Source: Evernia prunastri
Taxonomy: Eukaryota; Ascomycota; Lecanoromycetes; Lecanorales; Parmeliaceae
Direction: 5' to 3'
NCBI GenBank assembly: GCA_003184365.1
Contig: NKYR01000031.1
Location: 248,001-312,000 of the forward strand
Length of the DNA stretch: 64,000 nt
Position numbers and translations under genes: made by a program. How positions within the stretch are numbered: the stretch's first letter is position 1; every line of letters starts with the position of its first letter. Under the pieces are notes generated by a model. It was not told where the DNA came from and made no database searches. It worked only from the letters and a program-made list of their open reading frames with translations. This document shows positions 10,544 through 22,643 of the stretch, in pieces.

Positions 10544-12107
10544 TCAATTCTTCCATATCAGATATCCTCTGTCATCTTCATCGCACTTCCTCGCCAACAC
10601 CTCGGCCACCTTCTCCCTCGTCCCTACTCTCCTCCCACCTTCATGGAAGAATCCCGCTACGACCTGTTGGGCCGTCTGCCCTCCCTGCCGTACCACCTCT
10701 TCTATTTCGTCCTCCCTCACCAAGCCCATGCGGAAGGGATACTGTATGTAATCCCGCTCTTGTTCCTTCAATAATTTGATGGGGAACTTGCCTTGGTGGT
10801 TGAAGAATTCGTCAACGTCGCGCGTTTTGACATCTTGGAGAGAAGGAGGATTCCAAGTAGGCTTGTCTGGAGATTTATGGATTAGGCGTGCAAAGACGCC
10901 GCTCTCGAAGTCGGGATGCGACATGAACCTGCCGGCGATGTGATATTCGTTCTTGAAAGCTTCACCAATGGACCATTTGCGGCCCAGACCCATTTGCTTT
11001 AGCGTCACCTTGAGACTCGTTGGAGAGCGTTCCGACAAAATCTCGAGCGTGCTCTTCGCCCAATCTCTGATATGTTGCGGGAGTTGCGTATTCCCCTCCT
11101 CTTTCTCAAGCGCACTGATGATGGACTCCATCTCCGTGTGGCCAAAACAGCGATCGATTGCTTTTCGCAGCTCGCCCGCTAGGAGCATCGGCTCATTGTG
11201 CGGGAGACCCGTCTCGAACTCTGCGATTGTAGCGGCGATGGTGGCGAGGCGGGAGTGCATGTCTTCGTAGTCTTTGAATTCGACTTCCCCGAGGCGGGCT
11301 GTCAGGGATGAGAGCGAGGAGGAGTCGATGTAATGGGTTGCTACACCCGCGTAGAAGGCATTGACGCCCTTCAACCGTTCGGATGTGAGCGCGAGGTAGG
11401 TCCCTATCTTGCCTTCCAGCCTGGGTAAGAAGAATGAGCCGCCGACATCAGGGAAGAACCCAATTGTGGTTTCTGGCATCGCAAAGAGTGTCCGTTCGGT
11501 AGCTATTCGTATGGGAGCATGCACCGACAGCCCAACGCCGCCGCCCATTGTAATGCCGTCCATGTATGCGATGTAGGGTTTTGGGTATGTGGCGATGAGA
11601 TGATCGAGCTGGTATTCGAGCCCGAAGTAGGCTTGGCTCCCAGCTTGGCCTTCGGGACCAGAGATATTATACTGGGCGAGAGCTGCAACGTCACCGCCGG
11701 CGCAGAAGGCTTTCGCGCCGGCGCCACCGATGATTATCACATTGGCCAATTGAGAGTTCTCCCATTCCTAGAAGCAGCAGGAGTTCAGCGGGGGGGGTGA
11801 AGTAGGCAAGGCTGGAGTGTGCGGACTTTGAGTCTAGATATGATCTTGCGGGCCATTGAGCCATTAAGAGAATTGAGCTTCTTCGGCCGATTGAGCTCGA
11901 TGGTGCGGACACCATAGATGGAGTTGAAAAGGACGTCGTCGGGGTCATTTCGGGGTTCTTCTTTTTGTACTTGAGGACCTGTGGCCATCTGGAAGCATAT
12001 CAGTGCCGTAATGACAACAACGAGCGGTAGCGAAGGATTCTGAAGCTCCGTACTGTTGCAGCTTGCCCTGATATTGCAGGATTGAGAATCTTGGCTTTCA
12101 AAGGCAT
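10544..12107 (-). CDS. 3-hydroxyisobutyryl-CoA hydrolase, mitochondrial (479 aa, 3 exons)
   Basis: The enzyme hydrolyses 3-hydroxyisobutyryl-CoA in valine breakdown and belongs to the crotonase/enoyl-CoA hydratase superfamily. Reading on the minus strand I place exons at 12107-12054, 11988-11827 and 11767-10544, with introns of 65 and 59 nt and phases that keep the frame. Exon 1 adds an 18-residue basic N-terminus that fits a mitochondrial presequence. Family landmarks are LNRPKKLNSLNGSM, the oxyanion segment AKAFCAGGDVAAL, DGITMGGGVGLSVHA, and MPETTIGFFPDVGGSFFLPRL with the catalytic acidic region. The C-terminal helical part (GQTAQQVVAGFFHEGGR) is complete. Length agrees with fungal Ehd3/HIBCH proteins. 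The 12107 start is inferred; a longer frame upstream is open. Confidence 0.9.
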
Positions 12108-12404
12108 ACTGGAAGGAGAGGACCGCGAGAGCCTGCTCAGCGGCCTAGATACTAATGTGCAGGAAGGTCGTAGGAACATTAATGGCAATAAAGCTGACAT
12201 TGCAGTCCATCAAGCCAGGCGTTGAAAGAAAAGCTCTTCGGTTCACGATCTCGCATGCGCTTCTTTGCGCGAGCCTCGGCCTTGGCATCACGTTCCTTGC
12301 CATGAAGAGATGCAAAGGTCCACTTATGCCCTCTTGATTGTGTACAGTGATCTCTTGAATTGCTCTACTATTACTATACATTTTAAAGCATTAGGATGAC
12401 TCAG
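12108..12404. other. Short intergenic gap, no separate gene
   Basis: This interval separates the hydrolase start from the 3' end of the uL4m gene, both on the minus strand. It must hold the hydrolase promoter and the uL4m terminator region. Confidence 0.4.
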
Positions 12405-13355
12405 TCATCTGCCTACAGCAGAAGCTATCCGCATGTTCAAATCGCTCGAATGCTCCTTCAAGATCGCATCCAATGACCTTTTCTCAATCACAACCCTTCC
12501 AAGCTCCAACAGGTCTTTAACATCAATATCCGCCTCCTCTTTCACGATCCCATGCCGTCCACATCCCGGCTGCTCTTTGCCCCCATTCAAAGCCTCAAAT
12601 AACTTAGGCATCCCCCTCCTGGTTACAATCAAAGATCTCCCGTCTGCCTTCCCCCAATGATTCCACTTCATGATTTGCTCCATGTATCTCGAGTCTCCAT
12701 TCTCGATATCCGTGATTCTCTGTACAATAATCAATTCCCCCCTCCTATACCGGTAGCTCAGTGCTGTGCGCCATGCCATATCGTAGATCTTGCGCGGTAG
12801 CTTGGTAGACATATCCCTAGGCTTGGGCCCAAAAGCAACACCGCCTCCTCTAAGCATGGGACTCTTCTTGTCACCAAGTCGAGCTCTGCCTGTACCTTTC
12901 TGAGGTCGTATTTTGCGCCCACTACCGTGAACTTCACTCCTCCATTTGGTGCTAGCGGTTGTCATTCCTCGATGGACATCGGCTTCGTATATCACGGCTC
13001 TATGTAGTATGTCGCGACGAAGTGGGAGATGTAATTGGTTGGCTGGATATTCCGTGAATCGTAGGGGTTCCATGTCCGGGAAGCTGTAGACTGTTGCTAG
13101 TACATTCGGTACTGGAGGAGGCGGTCGGCGAAGTATCGTGGGAGTGAACGGATTGTACAGTTCGGACTGTGGAAGCTGAGTCTCTGTTGCCATCGACCTC
13201 GAGAGGCGTGGCGCGAGACATTGCTGATTGACTATTAAATGATGCTGTTCAACTCGTGGTATGATTCTTACAAGAAGTGGATCCCGCGTAGCAGTGAATG
13301 CTGTTATCGACCTCTTCAGACATTGTCCTGAGCTGCGCAGGCTGTTAGCGGTCAT
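12405..13355 (-). CDS. Mitochondrial large-subunit ribosomal protein uL4m (316 aa)
   Basis: This is a structural protein of the mitochondrial large ribosomal subunit, homologous to bacterial L4 and yeast Yml6. A single exon encodes about 55 residues of Arg/Ser-rich presequence (MTANSLRSSGQCLKRSITAF...), then the L4 fold. The diagnostic loop region is GRKIRPQKGTGRARLGDKKSPMLRGGGVAFGPKPRD around residues 145-180, quoted here by its ends: GRKIRPQKGTGRARLGD at the start and GGGVAFGPKPRD at the end. The frame is intact to a TGA stop and length matches fungal orthologues. It lies tandem to the hydrolase gene on the same strand, 0.3 kb apart. Confidence 0.93.
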   Translation of the reverse strand: MTANSLRSSGQCLKRSITAFTATRDPLLVRIIPRVEQHHLIVNQQCLAPRLSRSMATETQLPQSELYNPFTPTILRRPPPPVPNVLATVYSFPDMEPLRFTEYPANQLHLPLRRDILHRAVIYEADVHRGMTTASTKWRSEVHGSGRKIRPQKGTGRARLGDKKSPMLRGGGVAFGPKPRDMSTKLPRKIYDMAWRTALSYRYRRGELIIVQRITDIENGDSRYMEQIMKWNHWGKADGRSLIVTRRGMPKLFEALNGGKEQPGCGRHGIVKEEADIDVKDLLELGRVVIEKRSLDAILKEHSSDLNMRIASAVGR

Positions 13356-14219
13356 GATATTCAGCCTGGATTAGGATCCCGGATTGATGAGAAGGGTTGC
13401 GGAATCAGCAAGCGCTTGGCGGAGACAGAGTGTTTCGCGCCAAGAAGACGTAAATAAGGTAAGGTAAAGTACTCTATGCCCCAACCTCGATTGGGTATCG
13501 AGTGAGCGTCGCCCTAACCTATCTGGCCTACGTGAATTACCTTGCCAATAACGAGATCTATTTAAACCCTTCGACATCACTCGCTAATTTTCTTCAGATT
13601 AAAGATCTTAAAATCAAATTTTTATCATTTGTTCTAGGATATAGTATTTTCAAGTACTAGAAGTGAAGAACCGACTAATTCGACAACTTATAAAAGTTTT
13701 AGAGATCCAGAGTTGAAAAAGGGAAACGGGAGGGTAGGTCCATCGATTGATCGATGGGGGTTAGTGAGAGAGGTACTTTCATATAAGTTCCAGGTTTGCG
13801 AATGTTCTGAGCTAGATCGTGCCTAGAATTCTGGCGGGATGTGAACTCGCTGCTGTGGGCTCGTCGACGAAAGAATACGATGCAGTTGAGCGCAACCGCG
13901 ACGCATGGCGAGTTTTGAAACTAAGTATAGTAAAGCTGGGCTAGAGCTAGTGGTATGTTGTAGTAGGGGAAGTCGGAAATATTGGGTGATCTTTACGCTG
14001 GTATAGCACTAAGCCTAGATAGAACAAGAAATTATCTCGGATTTTCGATACACTCGCTGGAAAAATTGAGATAGCCTTTCACCCCACTCTTCCAGCCAGC
14101 ATCTGTCTAATCCGTCAAACGTTTAGTGAATCCTGCATTCGATGGAACCCGTCTCCTCTTGCTGGTATTCGAGAGCTGTGGATAGAGGGAGGGGCTGATG
14201 GATGGAACGTGTTTAGAGC
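13356..14219. other. Intergenic, no gene seen
   Basis: This contains the upstream region of the uL4m gene and the 3' flank of the membrane-protein gene. No supported ORF or repeat was found. Confidence 0.4.
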
Positions 14220-15446
14220 CTACATCTGGGTATCAGTACCGGGGTTCGGCCCCGATCCAACCCGAGCGGCTACCCTCGACGGAGACGTTTTGCCTGTCGG
14301 TCTTGACGGGGAGGGCTGAATTCTAAAGACCCAGTTGAACAAAGGACGGTACGTGATGGCGGATGCGCCAAGCATGGCAGCGGACACTTCGACGATCGAC
14401 CAAAGAGAAGGTTCGACATCCGACCAGGTGGGATCGCTCGAGTACAGAGATAGACCACGCAGTTGCGGAATGCGGTAGATTGAGATTACGGTGGCACTGT
14501 TTGTTATATTAGTCAGCGATTGGGCTTCTGAAGATTGACTGCGTCTGTGGAGGATTGAGAGGCACTGAAAAGCTACCAATACTGAAAATGCCAATCAATT
14601 GTAGTTTGGTTTCGCGGCGCATCTGCAGTTCCCACAATTGCGGCAGTGGGAGGCATAAGAGTAGGAAATCCGTCAACACATTCATGCTGGCCATGACGAC
14701 CCAGACTTTACTGATGTCGATGCAATCCGCTTTGATGGTAGGGTCCCAAACCCTGTTGAATGGCCGGCACTGGAAGATCATTGTGATTACCATTATGGCG
14801 GAGTATGTTGATATGAAAAGACCGACGGCCCAAAGCATGCGCTTGAACTTCTGACCCGGGAAAATTCGCGCAAAGAGTAGAAGGGTACTGATTTTGACGA
14901 TACCAATGGTTGGGGCGTATAGAATTTCTCCGGCGAAGACACTCTAATGCTTCGCGCTCAGCATGTGAACTTGTCTGGAGAAAGGGCATGAAGAGTATAC
15001 CTTTGCAAAACTAACTGGGTCTTTTTCGTTCATCAGAATTGCATGGTGTGCGCCTCCGTATGCAAATGCAGCTGGGGAATGATTTAGACCGCGTACGAGT
15101 AGACAATGTGGCCGTTACGAGGACAAGTCACCCTACCCAGTAAACATGGAATGCTGTCCGCAACGACCAGGACCTATGCGCTTGTTATTGAAATGCTAGT
15201 AAAAGTGAAATGACATAGCCATACAAGTCCCAAGACCATAATCCAATCATCTGCTCCATACGACGTTCGACCGATACGTCTGGACACGAAGCGCATCAAG
15301 ACCGACAGGAAAATGATAGGAACGCATACAATATATGCAGTGGCGATTGATGCTCTTTTGCTGTCGTGAACGTGTGCCAATTGATCTTGAGCTTCGTCCG
15401 GAGGAAGGCTGTAGTAGATAGCCCAATTGATCGCTTGCGGAGCCAT
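14220..15446 (-). CDS. Rhodopsin-domain (PTH11/SAT20-type) integral membrane protein, about 5 exons
   Basis: Members of this large fungal family have seven transmembrane helices; some act as surface receptors, but most are uncharacterised. Exon 1 starts at 15446 and gives helix 1 (IATAYIVCVPIIFLSVLMRFVSRRI) and the typical YGADDWIMVLGL. Further exons supply LVVADSIPCLL, AFAYGGAHHAILM, GEILYAPTIGIVKISTLLLFARIFP, a helix with the family's FQCRP motif, VMASMNVLTDFLLLCLPLPQLW, and the last exon IYRIPQLRG...DPTWSDVEPSLWSIVEVSAAM. Splice sites are clear for the first three introns. The last intron (about 14504-14587) does not keep frame with its best acceptor; an upstream acceptor does. So that junction is unresolved or carries an error. 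The N-terminal and C-terminal ends look complete. Confidence 0.8.
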
Positions 15447-16929
15447 TTTCGCAAATGTTGAGAGGCCGAGACTCTATCCCTGACCACGAGAAGGTTGCAG
15501 AGCGAGAGGATGTTTATATTAGTAAAAATGAGGGGCAGGAAGATCGAAGGCGGTGAAACCGGAGTATCTCAGATTGGCTAAGAAGAACTTGTAGTAACCC
15601 TGATCCTTAGCACGTACGTGGGTGATATGGGGCATGTGTGTTGAAGGATTTGGTCAGCCTGCTGCTTTCGATGATATTTGTAAAAGGTGGTGGGGTTACA
15701 CTGCGTTGCTTCGTGGCGGGGTAGTGCTACGACAGCATTATGCAGGCAAACAATACTCGAGCGGGGTGACAGCGGTGGAACGAACATTCTAGCAGACGCC
15801 TATCACCATAACTATCCATTCCTGGTGGTGCTGAGAATGGTTTTGAGCACAAAGACTCGCCGAGACTGCGTCTATATTTAGAGTAGAACAGTAAGCCTTA
15901 TGCATCCATTGATGGAAGTAGTCTCTTGCAGGAGTCCGTGCTCAAATCTAGGTATTCTCGACGTTGGTAAATTCCCGGACACTCCCATTAGGGTTAGTAT
16001 CAATCTCGCTATTGGAAAAGCAACCGTTATGGTTGTGGCACTCAATGTAGTTCAGAAAGATATAAAACGATGCGGTTCTATCTCGTGGATCGGCGCTGGT
16101 ACATGGGCTGAATCCCTACGAGTAGGTTTTACACCCTAGGTAGCAATCTAGGGAGAATTGCCAGATGATGTAGGTCATCCCATGCAGTCCTCATTCTGTC
16201 CCCTATTCATAGTATATGAAATGGGGCGTAGCAGGTAATAAAGGTGCTTAAGCATTTTCAATGTAGGTAGGTACCTACATCATGCATAACAGACGCTAAG
16301 ATCCTGCGCTAATTAGAAGACTTCGAAGAAACGCCCCGATTGAGCGCACTAAGAATCCCAGCGCTGACAACAACAACAGAATAATGCAGCCACCATGCAC
16401 AATGCTGATGAAGACGTGAACAGCGAAAATTATGTTACAAATTTGGTAGGTATTTCTTGCCCACATCATCGATAGCTCTATGTCTGCGGAGTACTTACCT
16501 GCGTATCACGTATCGGTGGTATGTACCAAGGGCATTACTTACTTGCTGCTCCTCGTTCATATGTACTCACTTACTCGGCTATGCGCTTTCTCTAGAGAGA
16601 GTGATATATGACAAGAGACTTGCTCAAGGCTGAATCCGGCGATTCGTCCTTCCCGCTTTTTGCACGCCTACTTGGTGAGAAGTAGGAAATAAGGGGGTGG
16701 GGAAAGCTAAGTTAGATCAGGTTGTGACTTGGCAGTAACATGATAGCGCGGAATGAGACACGATATCTCAAGAGGGGTTAGAATGTGCGTAAGATATATA
16801 TAGCGTTGCATAAGCTGCTGTAGCCTCATACTATGTTTTAAAACCACGAGGCTGCTTGTGATCGGATACATTAATAACCTGTTGAGTCTGTAGAGACTGA
16901 TTCACCATTAGGTAGAGGAACGGTGTTTG
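15447..16929. other. Intergenic, no gene seen
   Basis: Only short frames are found. I looked on the minus strand for the missing C-terminal swivel domain of the neighbouring homoaconitase pseudogene and did not find it. Confidence 0.4.
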
Positions 16930-18021
16930 AGACTGCTACGGTTGGAAGCGCTAATTCCGACTTCACCAGCTTCGAGAAGGCCTGATCCCAACCCTATACA
17001 AGACCCGCACCCTGATGGCAAGCTAATCGCACCTGCGTCGAGCATGACTTGCCAGTCGCCAGCCTATTGTATCCCAGGTCAGCATCTCCCTATCAAGACG
17101 AGAATGAGTTGTGGGGTAAGAATGCAGGCTGAATAGTCCCGAGATAGATCTCAGGACCCGGACAGGGATATGATGCAGAGACATGTGCCGCTTACTTCCT
17201 CTGCAGCTTTTTGCTCAGGCAAACTGGCAGCCGCAATGTAGAATCACGGAATCAATAATCTAGGCAGGTGACGCTTCTTTAAGAACCCTGGCGGCAGCAG
17301 CAAGGTCAGTTGCTCTGGAACTAGTACAGGATATGAGGTAGCATTCGTTGATCTTTATGTTCTGTGCTGCCAGCCTGTTTGAGTTCGAAGTCAGCACCTC
17401 CATGCAACTATAAATAAAAAGATGACGTACGAATAAAGAGAGAGCCTCTGCTTCTTGACAATGATTTGCAACTCGGAAAGACGCCTGATTTAGGGGACTG
17501 TTTACATACTGTTTCAAAGGCGTTGCTATCTTTACTGAATTGGGCTCAGAGACGTAGGGGAATAGAGTCGATGTGTTTTGAAAAAGACGATTGGCATATC
17601 TAGCTCCTTTATCCGCAATTATCGGGTTTTTGAATAGATCATCGATCCGTTTGTGAGAGAAACGTTGGGACATTGAAGAAGCAGTGGATTCGATAGACTG
17701 ATACATAGCTGCGCCGATAGCGCTCCTACGTAGAATCCGAAGTGAGTAGATTCTCTTAAAATCAAAAAATTTGAGGCAAGTGTGAGCGGCAGGGTTTATT
17801 CCATCAATTGTTTCTTCGAAGTCGGGTATCAATTTTGGATAGGGGAGGGGATTCGGAGTACGTACCCTCGCAACCACCCTTCCAGCACGCTATCAATTGG
17901 AAATAAACCCATCTAAGAATCATCATTGCCGTTTCGAGATAGCGTTTGGCTAGTGACCACTCAAAACCCTCCACTCGGTAGACATATTCTGCATTAATCC
18001 AGGTCAGCACTATTCGCTCCA

Positions 18022-18483
18022 GTGGGACTGGGGGTTAGTCGGTCGCATGGTATGGTGTTTTGCATGGATTTTTCGCATAACATGAGATTTTCGCGCTGCA
18101 TTGTTAATTCGCATAGTAGGCCTGCAATACCGCATAGCATGGCAATATCGCATAGTGGGCGTGTTTTCGTGTCAGGCACGCGTTGGCCAGGAGATTCATG
18201 GCTTGGTGGGAGCTCTATTCATATAGGCTGCCCACCAGTGTTGGGTTCCTCATTTGATTCCATCTCTTTCAGAGCCATAGCATTCTTTTCTCGCCCGCCC
18301 GCACCTGTAAATAGCTTCATTTTCACTCCAGGTATAGCTGAACAAGCATTGGGAGTTTTCCTAGCATTGGGGGGTCTACATATGCCTCTTCAGGTAGCTA
18401 GCCCCGGTGTTGGGACCCCGCAACACACTTGCAAACGATTCCAGGTGTTTTGGAGTCTCTACATGATGAGAGGCGAAGACTAA
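18022..18483 (-). repeat. Unnamed interspersed repeat, copy 1
   Basis: This segment aligns, in reverse orientation, with 42490-42945. Shared landmarks on the repeat's forward strand are a segment translating as CGRARKECYG versus CGWRADGEECYG, the motif QHWW, and an end made of repeated CATGCGATA/CTATGCG words (translating as TMRYCHAMRYCRP versus HTMRYCRPALR). It sits inside the homoaconitase pseudogene. One end falls at CCGACTAACCCCC near 18022, where pseudogene sequence resumes. No terminal inverted repeat was found. Confidence 0.75.
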
Positions 18484-18856
18484 TTACAGTTTTGTTCTTG
18501 ATTCCCAAATATCTAATTAGCTTTGAGCGAAGAATGATATCCCTTGCATGATCTTATCCGCCTCGTTGCCTGATACTTGTCGGCGCATTTGGTCTAAAAG
18601 AAGGCATGGGGCATGCGTCAGCGCTCGACACACCGTGCATCCTCCTCTTAGTATCCCTACACATAGTCAAGATCAGTACTTGGTGAAGTATCCAATGCGT
18701 GCGTCATTCCATCTCCAGATTCTTCTGGGGCACGTCTTGTACTCCATACAACATACGACGACCGAAAGGATCAGTAGCTGAGGGGAGGCCGAGAGCCTTG
18801 TTTTGGCGCCCGCTAATGTCACCGAAGAACTCTCTTCGGTTAAACCGAACAGTTTN

Positions 18857-19141
18857 TGGCTTGGTGGGAGCTCTATTCATATAGGCTGCCCACCAGTGTT
18901 GGGTTCCTCATTTGATTCCATCTCTTTCAGAGCCATAGCATTCTTTTCTCGCCCGCCCGCACCTGTAAATAGCTTCATTTTCACTCCAGGTATAGCTGAA
19001 CAAGCATTGGGAGTTTTCCTAGCATTGGGGGGTCTACATATGCCTCTTCAGGTAGCTAGCCCCGGTGTTGGGACCCCGCAACACATTTGCAAATGATTCC
19101 AGCTGTTTTGGAGTCTCTACATGATGAGAGGCGAAGACTAA
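18857..19141 (-). repeat. Unnamed interspersed repeat, partial copy 2
   Basis: This is a direct repeat of 18199-18483, about 98-99% identical; three differences near its end include two C/T changes. It begins exactly after an N at 18856, so it may reflect a contig join rather than a true tandem copy, although the base differences argue for two real copies. Confidence 0.75.
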
Positions 19142-20640
19142 GCATTCAGGGGGTTCGGCGCTGGTGGGCACGGCACTCCCGAGACAATGTTTCGGGGCGC
19201 TCAATTTGCTTAGACAAATATAACAGGCTAAGAAAATAGGGACCGAAATGGTCAGTCTAGAATCGATGGATAAAATTCTCAAGTCTCTTCAGATCCAGTG
19301 AACTCGACCGCATGATTGAGAACCTTATCCTTACTACATGTCTAATTTCAAAGTCAGCTTCTCCGTTTCGAAAACAATCTCTATTATTTTCTCCTATTGC
19401 TTATCACGTGACTCGATCTTGGATATGAATCGAGAAGGATACGTCAGGAGACCTACTAGAAAAGTCCGCTGAGAGCCACAATCACGTCTTTTCCCTAAAC
19501 GAACCGTAAGACCCAGAACTTAGTCAGTGCTCTAGAAAGGCTAGTGACCGTGACACCAGTTGGTAACGAGCCCGCGAAATTAACCTGAGCGATTGGCGGC
19601 ACTTGCCACCACGATTTATCAGTACTCCACACGCTTGCAGCATCAGATCTGACTATGGGGGCCTCCAGGCAGCCCAACCCTCTATTACATGTTGAAATCA
19701 GCATTCTCTTCTAACTTGAAAAGAACTGAATAGTGAGATACTTCTGGGGAGTAGTCTGGGAAGTAAAATGCCAAAATAGGCAAACCGCCTCTGCAGTTTG
19801 TCTCGTGACTCATAAAGCAGCCCGAGTAGAAGGAGACAATTCCGAAAAATGCCTTACCCGTACATATTTGAATGCGAGTCAGAAGCAACCTGGTTTTCTC
19901 CCAGTCAGGATTTCCCTGCAAAGACGAAGATTGAACGGTAATGAGTAGGCACTCCCGAGATGAATCTCATAGCTCAACATTCGATATAGCATAGCAGAAA
20001 TAGGTTAGCTTTATACCGTCATTGTCCCTGGGAATGCGTATCCTTCTTCAACCATGGTCTGATGCCCGATTCCTCGACCAGCAAGACTGTGAAACATCAA
20101 GTATCAGCAGTACTCATTCAACTCTGTCTTGGAAGTATTCGCAAAGAATGCTGCAACACGCACTCATATTTCGATCGGAAGTGGAAGGAACGTTCAGAGC
20201 ACTTACTAGAAGTAGACTCTTTGTGCCTTTGCGAACGCTTCTATCTGTGCGTAATTTTTCAAATTGAAATCGGACTTGTTCTGCACATCATGATCAAGTG
20301 CAAATACGATCTGTTTGGGATCGTGTATCTTCTTGGCCCCTCAACGCAGTGGGCCAAGAAATGTCTACATCTATCAGCTTCTCAGCCCTTGCCCAGATTT
20401 CACGATCAGTCATCTTATCATGTGTCATGCATTTATGTAGGCTTAGGGTGACAAAGTCTTCAGCTCTCACTTGTTGATCGTTCGCCAGATCCAAACTGTG
20501 ACGCTGGATCATTTTCTCAGTCATCGTTTGAGGAACACGTGGCCAGGCTTCCTGAGTGGAAAGAATCGTAGCCGAAGAAGGGTCCTCTAGTTGGGACGGG
20601 ACGTCTACGCAGTAATTGGGGTCTGAGAACTACTCGGTTT

Positions 20641-21291
20641 AGAGACTTCCTCGACGTTTTACGCCGAAGAAACGAAGCTCCAGTACGTTCCTGATCGGAT
20701 ATTCAGCAGATGAATTGGGCATGAAGCAATTATTGGGGTCACAAACAAGCATATTGAGGGGCATAACACCGCCTAGCTGTTCACGAAAAGAGGTCTATAA
20801 TTGTGAGGCATGCTCATATATTAATCAAAAAGATGTTTCAGTACTGTCCAGAGCAGTGGGCTCAAGTTGAACGACCTAAGTTCGCAGATGATCGAGCCTT
20901 CGCTGACTGATTTTCTGTGCGTGCTTATATTTACCTCCTTGCGATAATTGTCTTAGAGATTATTTGAATAAGATGATACTAGAGAGCGCGAAGAGCCCGC
21001 GCACGCTGTCTACATGTTCGATCGGTTAAGATCGAAATAACTCAAGTGAAAAAATATCAGACAAGCGTGCTCATCCGATCTGTGGATCAAGCTGTTGTAG
21101 AAATTGATTGCCGATTTCAGCCCTACTCGTACCTACCACCTTAAAATGGCGCGAGATACGGAGACTAATTATGTAATCAGCCTGATAAGGATGAGACCTA
21201 GGGGCAGGTTTCTGTCTTCCTAACATGCGCCAAGAAATACATTTGGGCCCTCGACAATTCCGCCATTCTTCTTTTCGTACAGCAATTGGAC
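20641..21291. other. Intergenic, no gene seen
   Basis: This separates the start of the homoaconitase remnant from the mL38 gene. They are divergent, so it should contain the mL38 promoter. No other feature is supported. Confidence 0.4.
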
Positions 21292-22643
21292 ATGGCGAAC
21301 CCAATTTATACCATCCGCCCTGCACTGCGCTGCCTACGAAACCCAGCCTGGCGAGGACACACTTCCCTATCCTCTTCTCGCAGCTTCACAGCTACCGCCC
21401 AGCAAAACGATGAAGCCCTCGAAACAACATCTGCCCCCTCTCCACCCAGCCCTGCGACAAACCTCGATCCAAACACCGTTTCAACCCCCCTCGAAGAGCG
21501 CCAGCTCCTCCGCACTGGCATCCACCCCATCGGCTCCCGCCGCCGCCGCGCGGCCATCCTCTCCTCCGACAACGTCCCCTTCGAACAGATGCCCTACCAA
21601 TGTTTCCAAGAAGCACGCGCCGTGCTCGCCGAAGACCGTGCGCGGAAGCTCTTGGAGATAGCAGAAATGCGCAAACGAATAGCATTCTGGCAGAACGTGC
21701 CGGCGAGCGGTCTGGGGGGCGAATACGCGAAGAAGGGGAAGTTGATCGGGATGCAGAAATACCTGGAGAACTTGAAGATCTTGGCGGACGTCAATGACCC
21801 GGTCATCAAGAAGCGGTTTGAGGATGGGATGGGTGAGTTTTCCTCTTTGCTCTGCTCTACACGTCCCATTCTCGTGAGGGGGATACTGATCTTGAGGCCT
21901 ACTTAGGAGACATGAACCGCCCCATCTACCGCTACCTCGCCGACCGCAAATGGCGCGAATACAAACGCAAACTGCTCATGCAACGCATATCCCAAATGCA
22001 CATCGTCCCCGACATGCTCCCGCACCTCGACCCCACCGCCGAAGTCTCCCTCGGCTTCGGCCGGCGCAACGTCAAACCGGGCGAGTTCGTCGATTCGCGC
22101 GTGAGCGAGATACCGGCGCGGTTGACAGTGCAGGTGTTCGACAAGGGGGAAAGACTGGTCAGCATCGCGGTCGTGGATCCGGACGTGCCGGATCAGAAGC
22201 GGGATAGCTTCGGGACCCGGTGCCACTTCCTCGCCGTGAACGTGCCGCTGAGTCCGACGGCTACTTCGATTCCGTTGTCGAGGTTGAAGAAGGATGAGCA
22301 CGTTGTGCATCCTTGGCTGCCGCCGTATGCGGAGAAAGGTGCACCCTACCACCGGCTGGCGGTTTTTGTCATCCAGCAAGACGACGCGGGCCAGGGCGCG
22401 AGCTGGGACATTGAGGCTTTGAGAAAGAATCCGAAAATTAAGAGGGACGGCTTCAAGATTCGACGCTTTGCGGATAAGAAGCAGTTGAAGCCGATTGGGA
22501 TGCATCTATTCAGGAGCAAGTGGGACGAAGGGACCGATGGGGTGGTGACGAGAGCGGGCATTGAGGGAATGGATATCGAATTCACAAGGAAGAAGCCGGA
22601 GAAGCTACCATATAAAAAGAAGGACGGAGCAAGATACAGGTAG
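21292..22643 (+). CDS. Mitochondrial ribosomal protein mL38 (PEBP domain, 425 aa, 2 exons)
   Basis: This is a component of the mitochondrial large ribosomal subunit, homologous to yeast Mrpl35. Exons are 21292-21832 and 21907-22643; the intron (GTGAGT...TTAG, 74 nt) is phase 1. The N-terminus is a mitochondrial presequence (MANPIYTIRPALRCLRNPAW). The C-terminal half is a phosphatidylethanolamine-binding-protein fold, seen in RLTVQVFDKGERLVSIAVVD, DPDVPDQKRDSFGTRCHFLA and APYHRLAVFVIQQ; in this family it is structural, not enzymatic. The protein is Arg/Lys-rich and ends KKKDGARYR. Length fits fungal orthologues. Confidence 0.9.

Larger units (their letters stand above)
16930..20640 (-). pseudogene. 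Decayed homoaconitase paralogue, split by repeats and 3'-truncated
   Basis: Homoaconitase isomerises homocitrate to homoisocitrate in fungal lysine biosynthesis using a 4Fe-4S cluster. On the minus strand, from high to low coordinates, I recognise VPQTMTEKMIQRHSLDL (about 20520), DPKQIVFALDHDVQNKSD (20290), AGRGIGHQTMVEEGYAFPG (20050), GCLEAPIVRSDAASVW and WWQVPPIAQV (19650), GKDVIVALSGLF (19470), VLNHAVEFTGSEE (19310), SIDSRLTI (19260), then after the repeats ADKGARYANRL, YVSEPNSVKIATPLKQ and CYLISCTSSRATDLAAAARV (17640-17280), FYIAAASLPEQKAAEE (17230) and LPSGCGSCIGLGSGLLEAG (17000). The cluster cysteines are present, yet the pieces need frameshifts and pass stops, two repeat copies interrupt the middle, and the C-terminal domain is missing. 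A working gene presumably exists elsewhere. Confidence 0.88.

Noticed and set aside
18022..18180. Possible CRISPR-like or regular tandem array from repeated ATGCGATA words
   Set aside because: Spacing is irregular and words are degenerate; a CRISPR array is not expected in a fungal nuclear genome.
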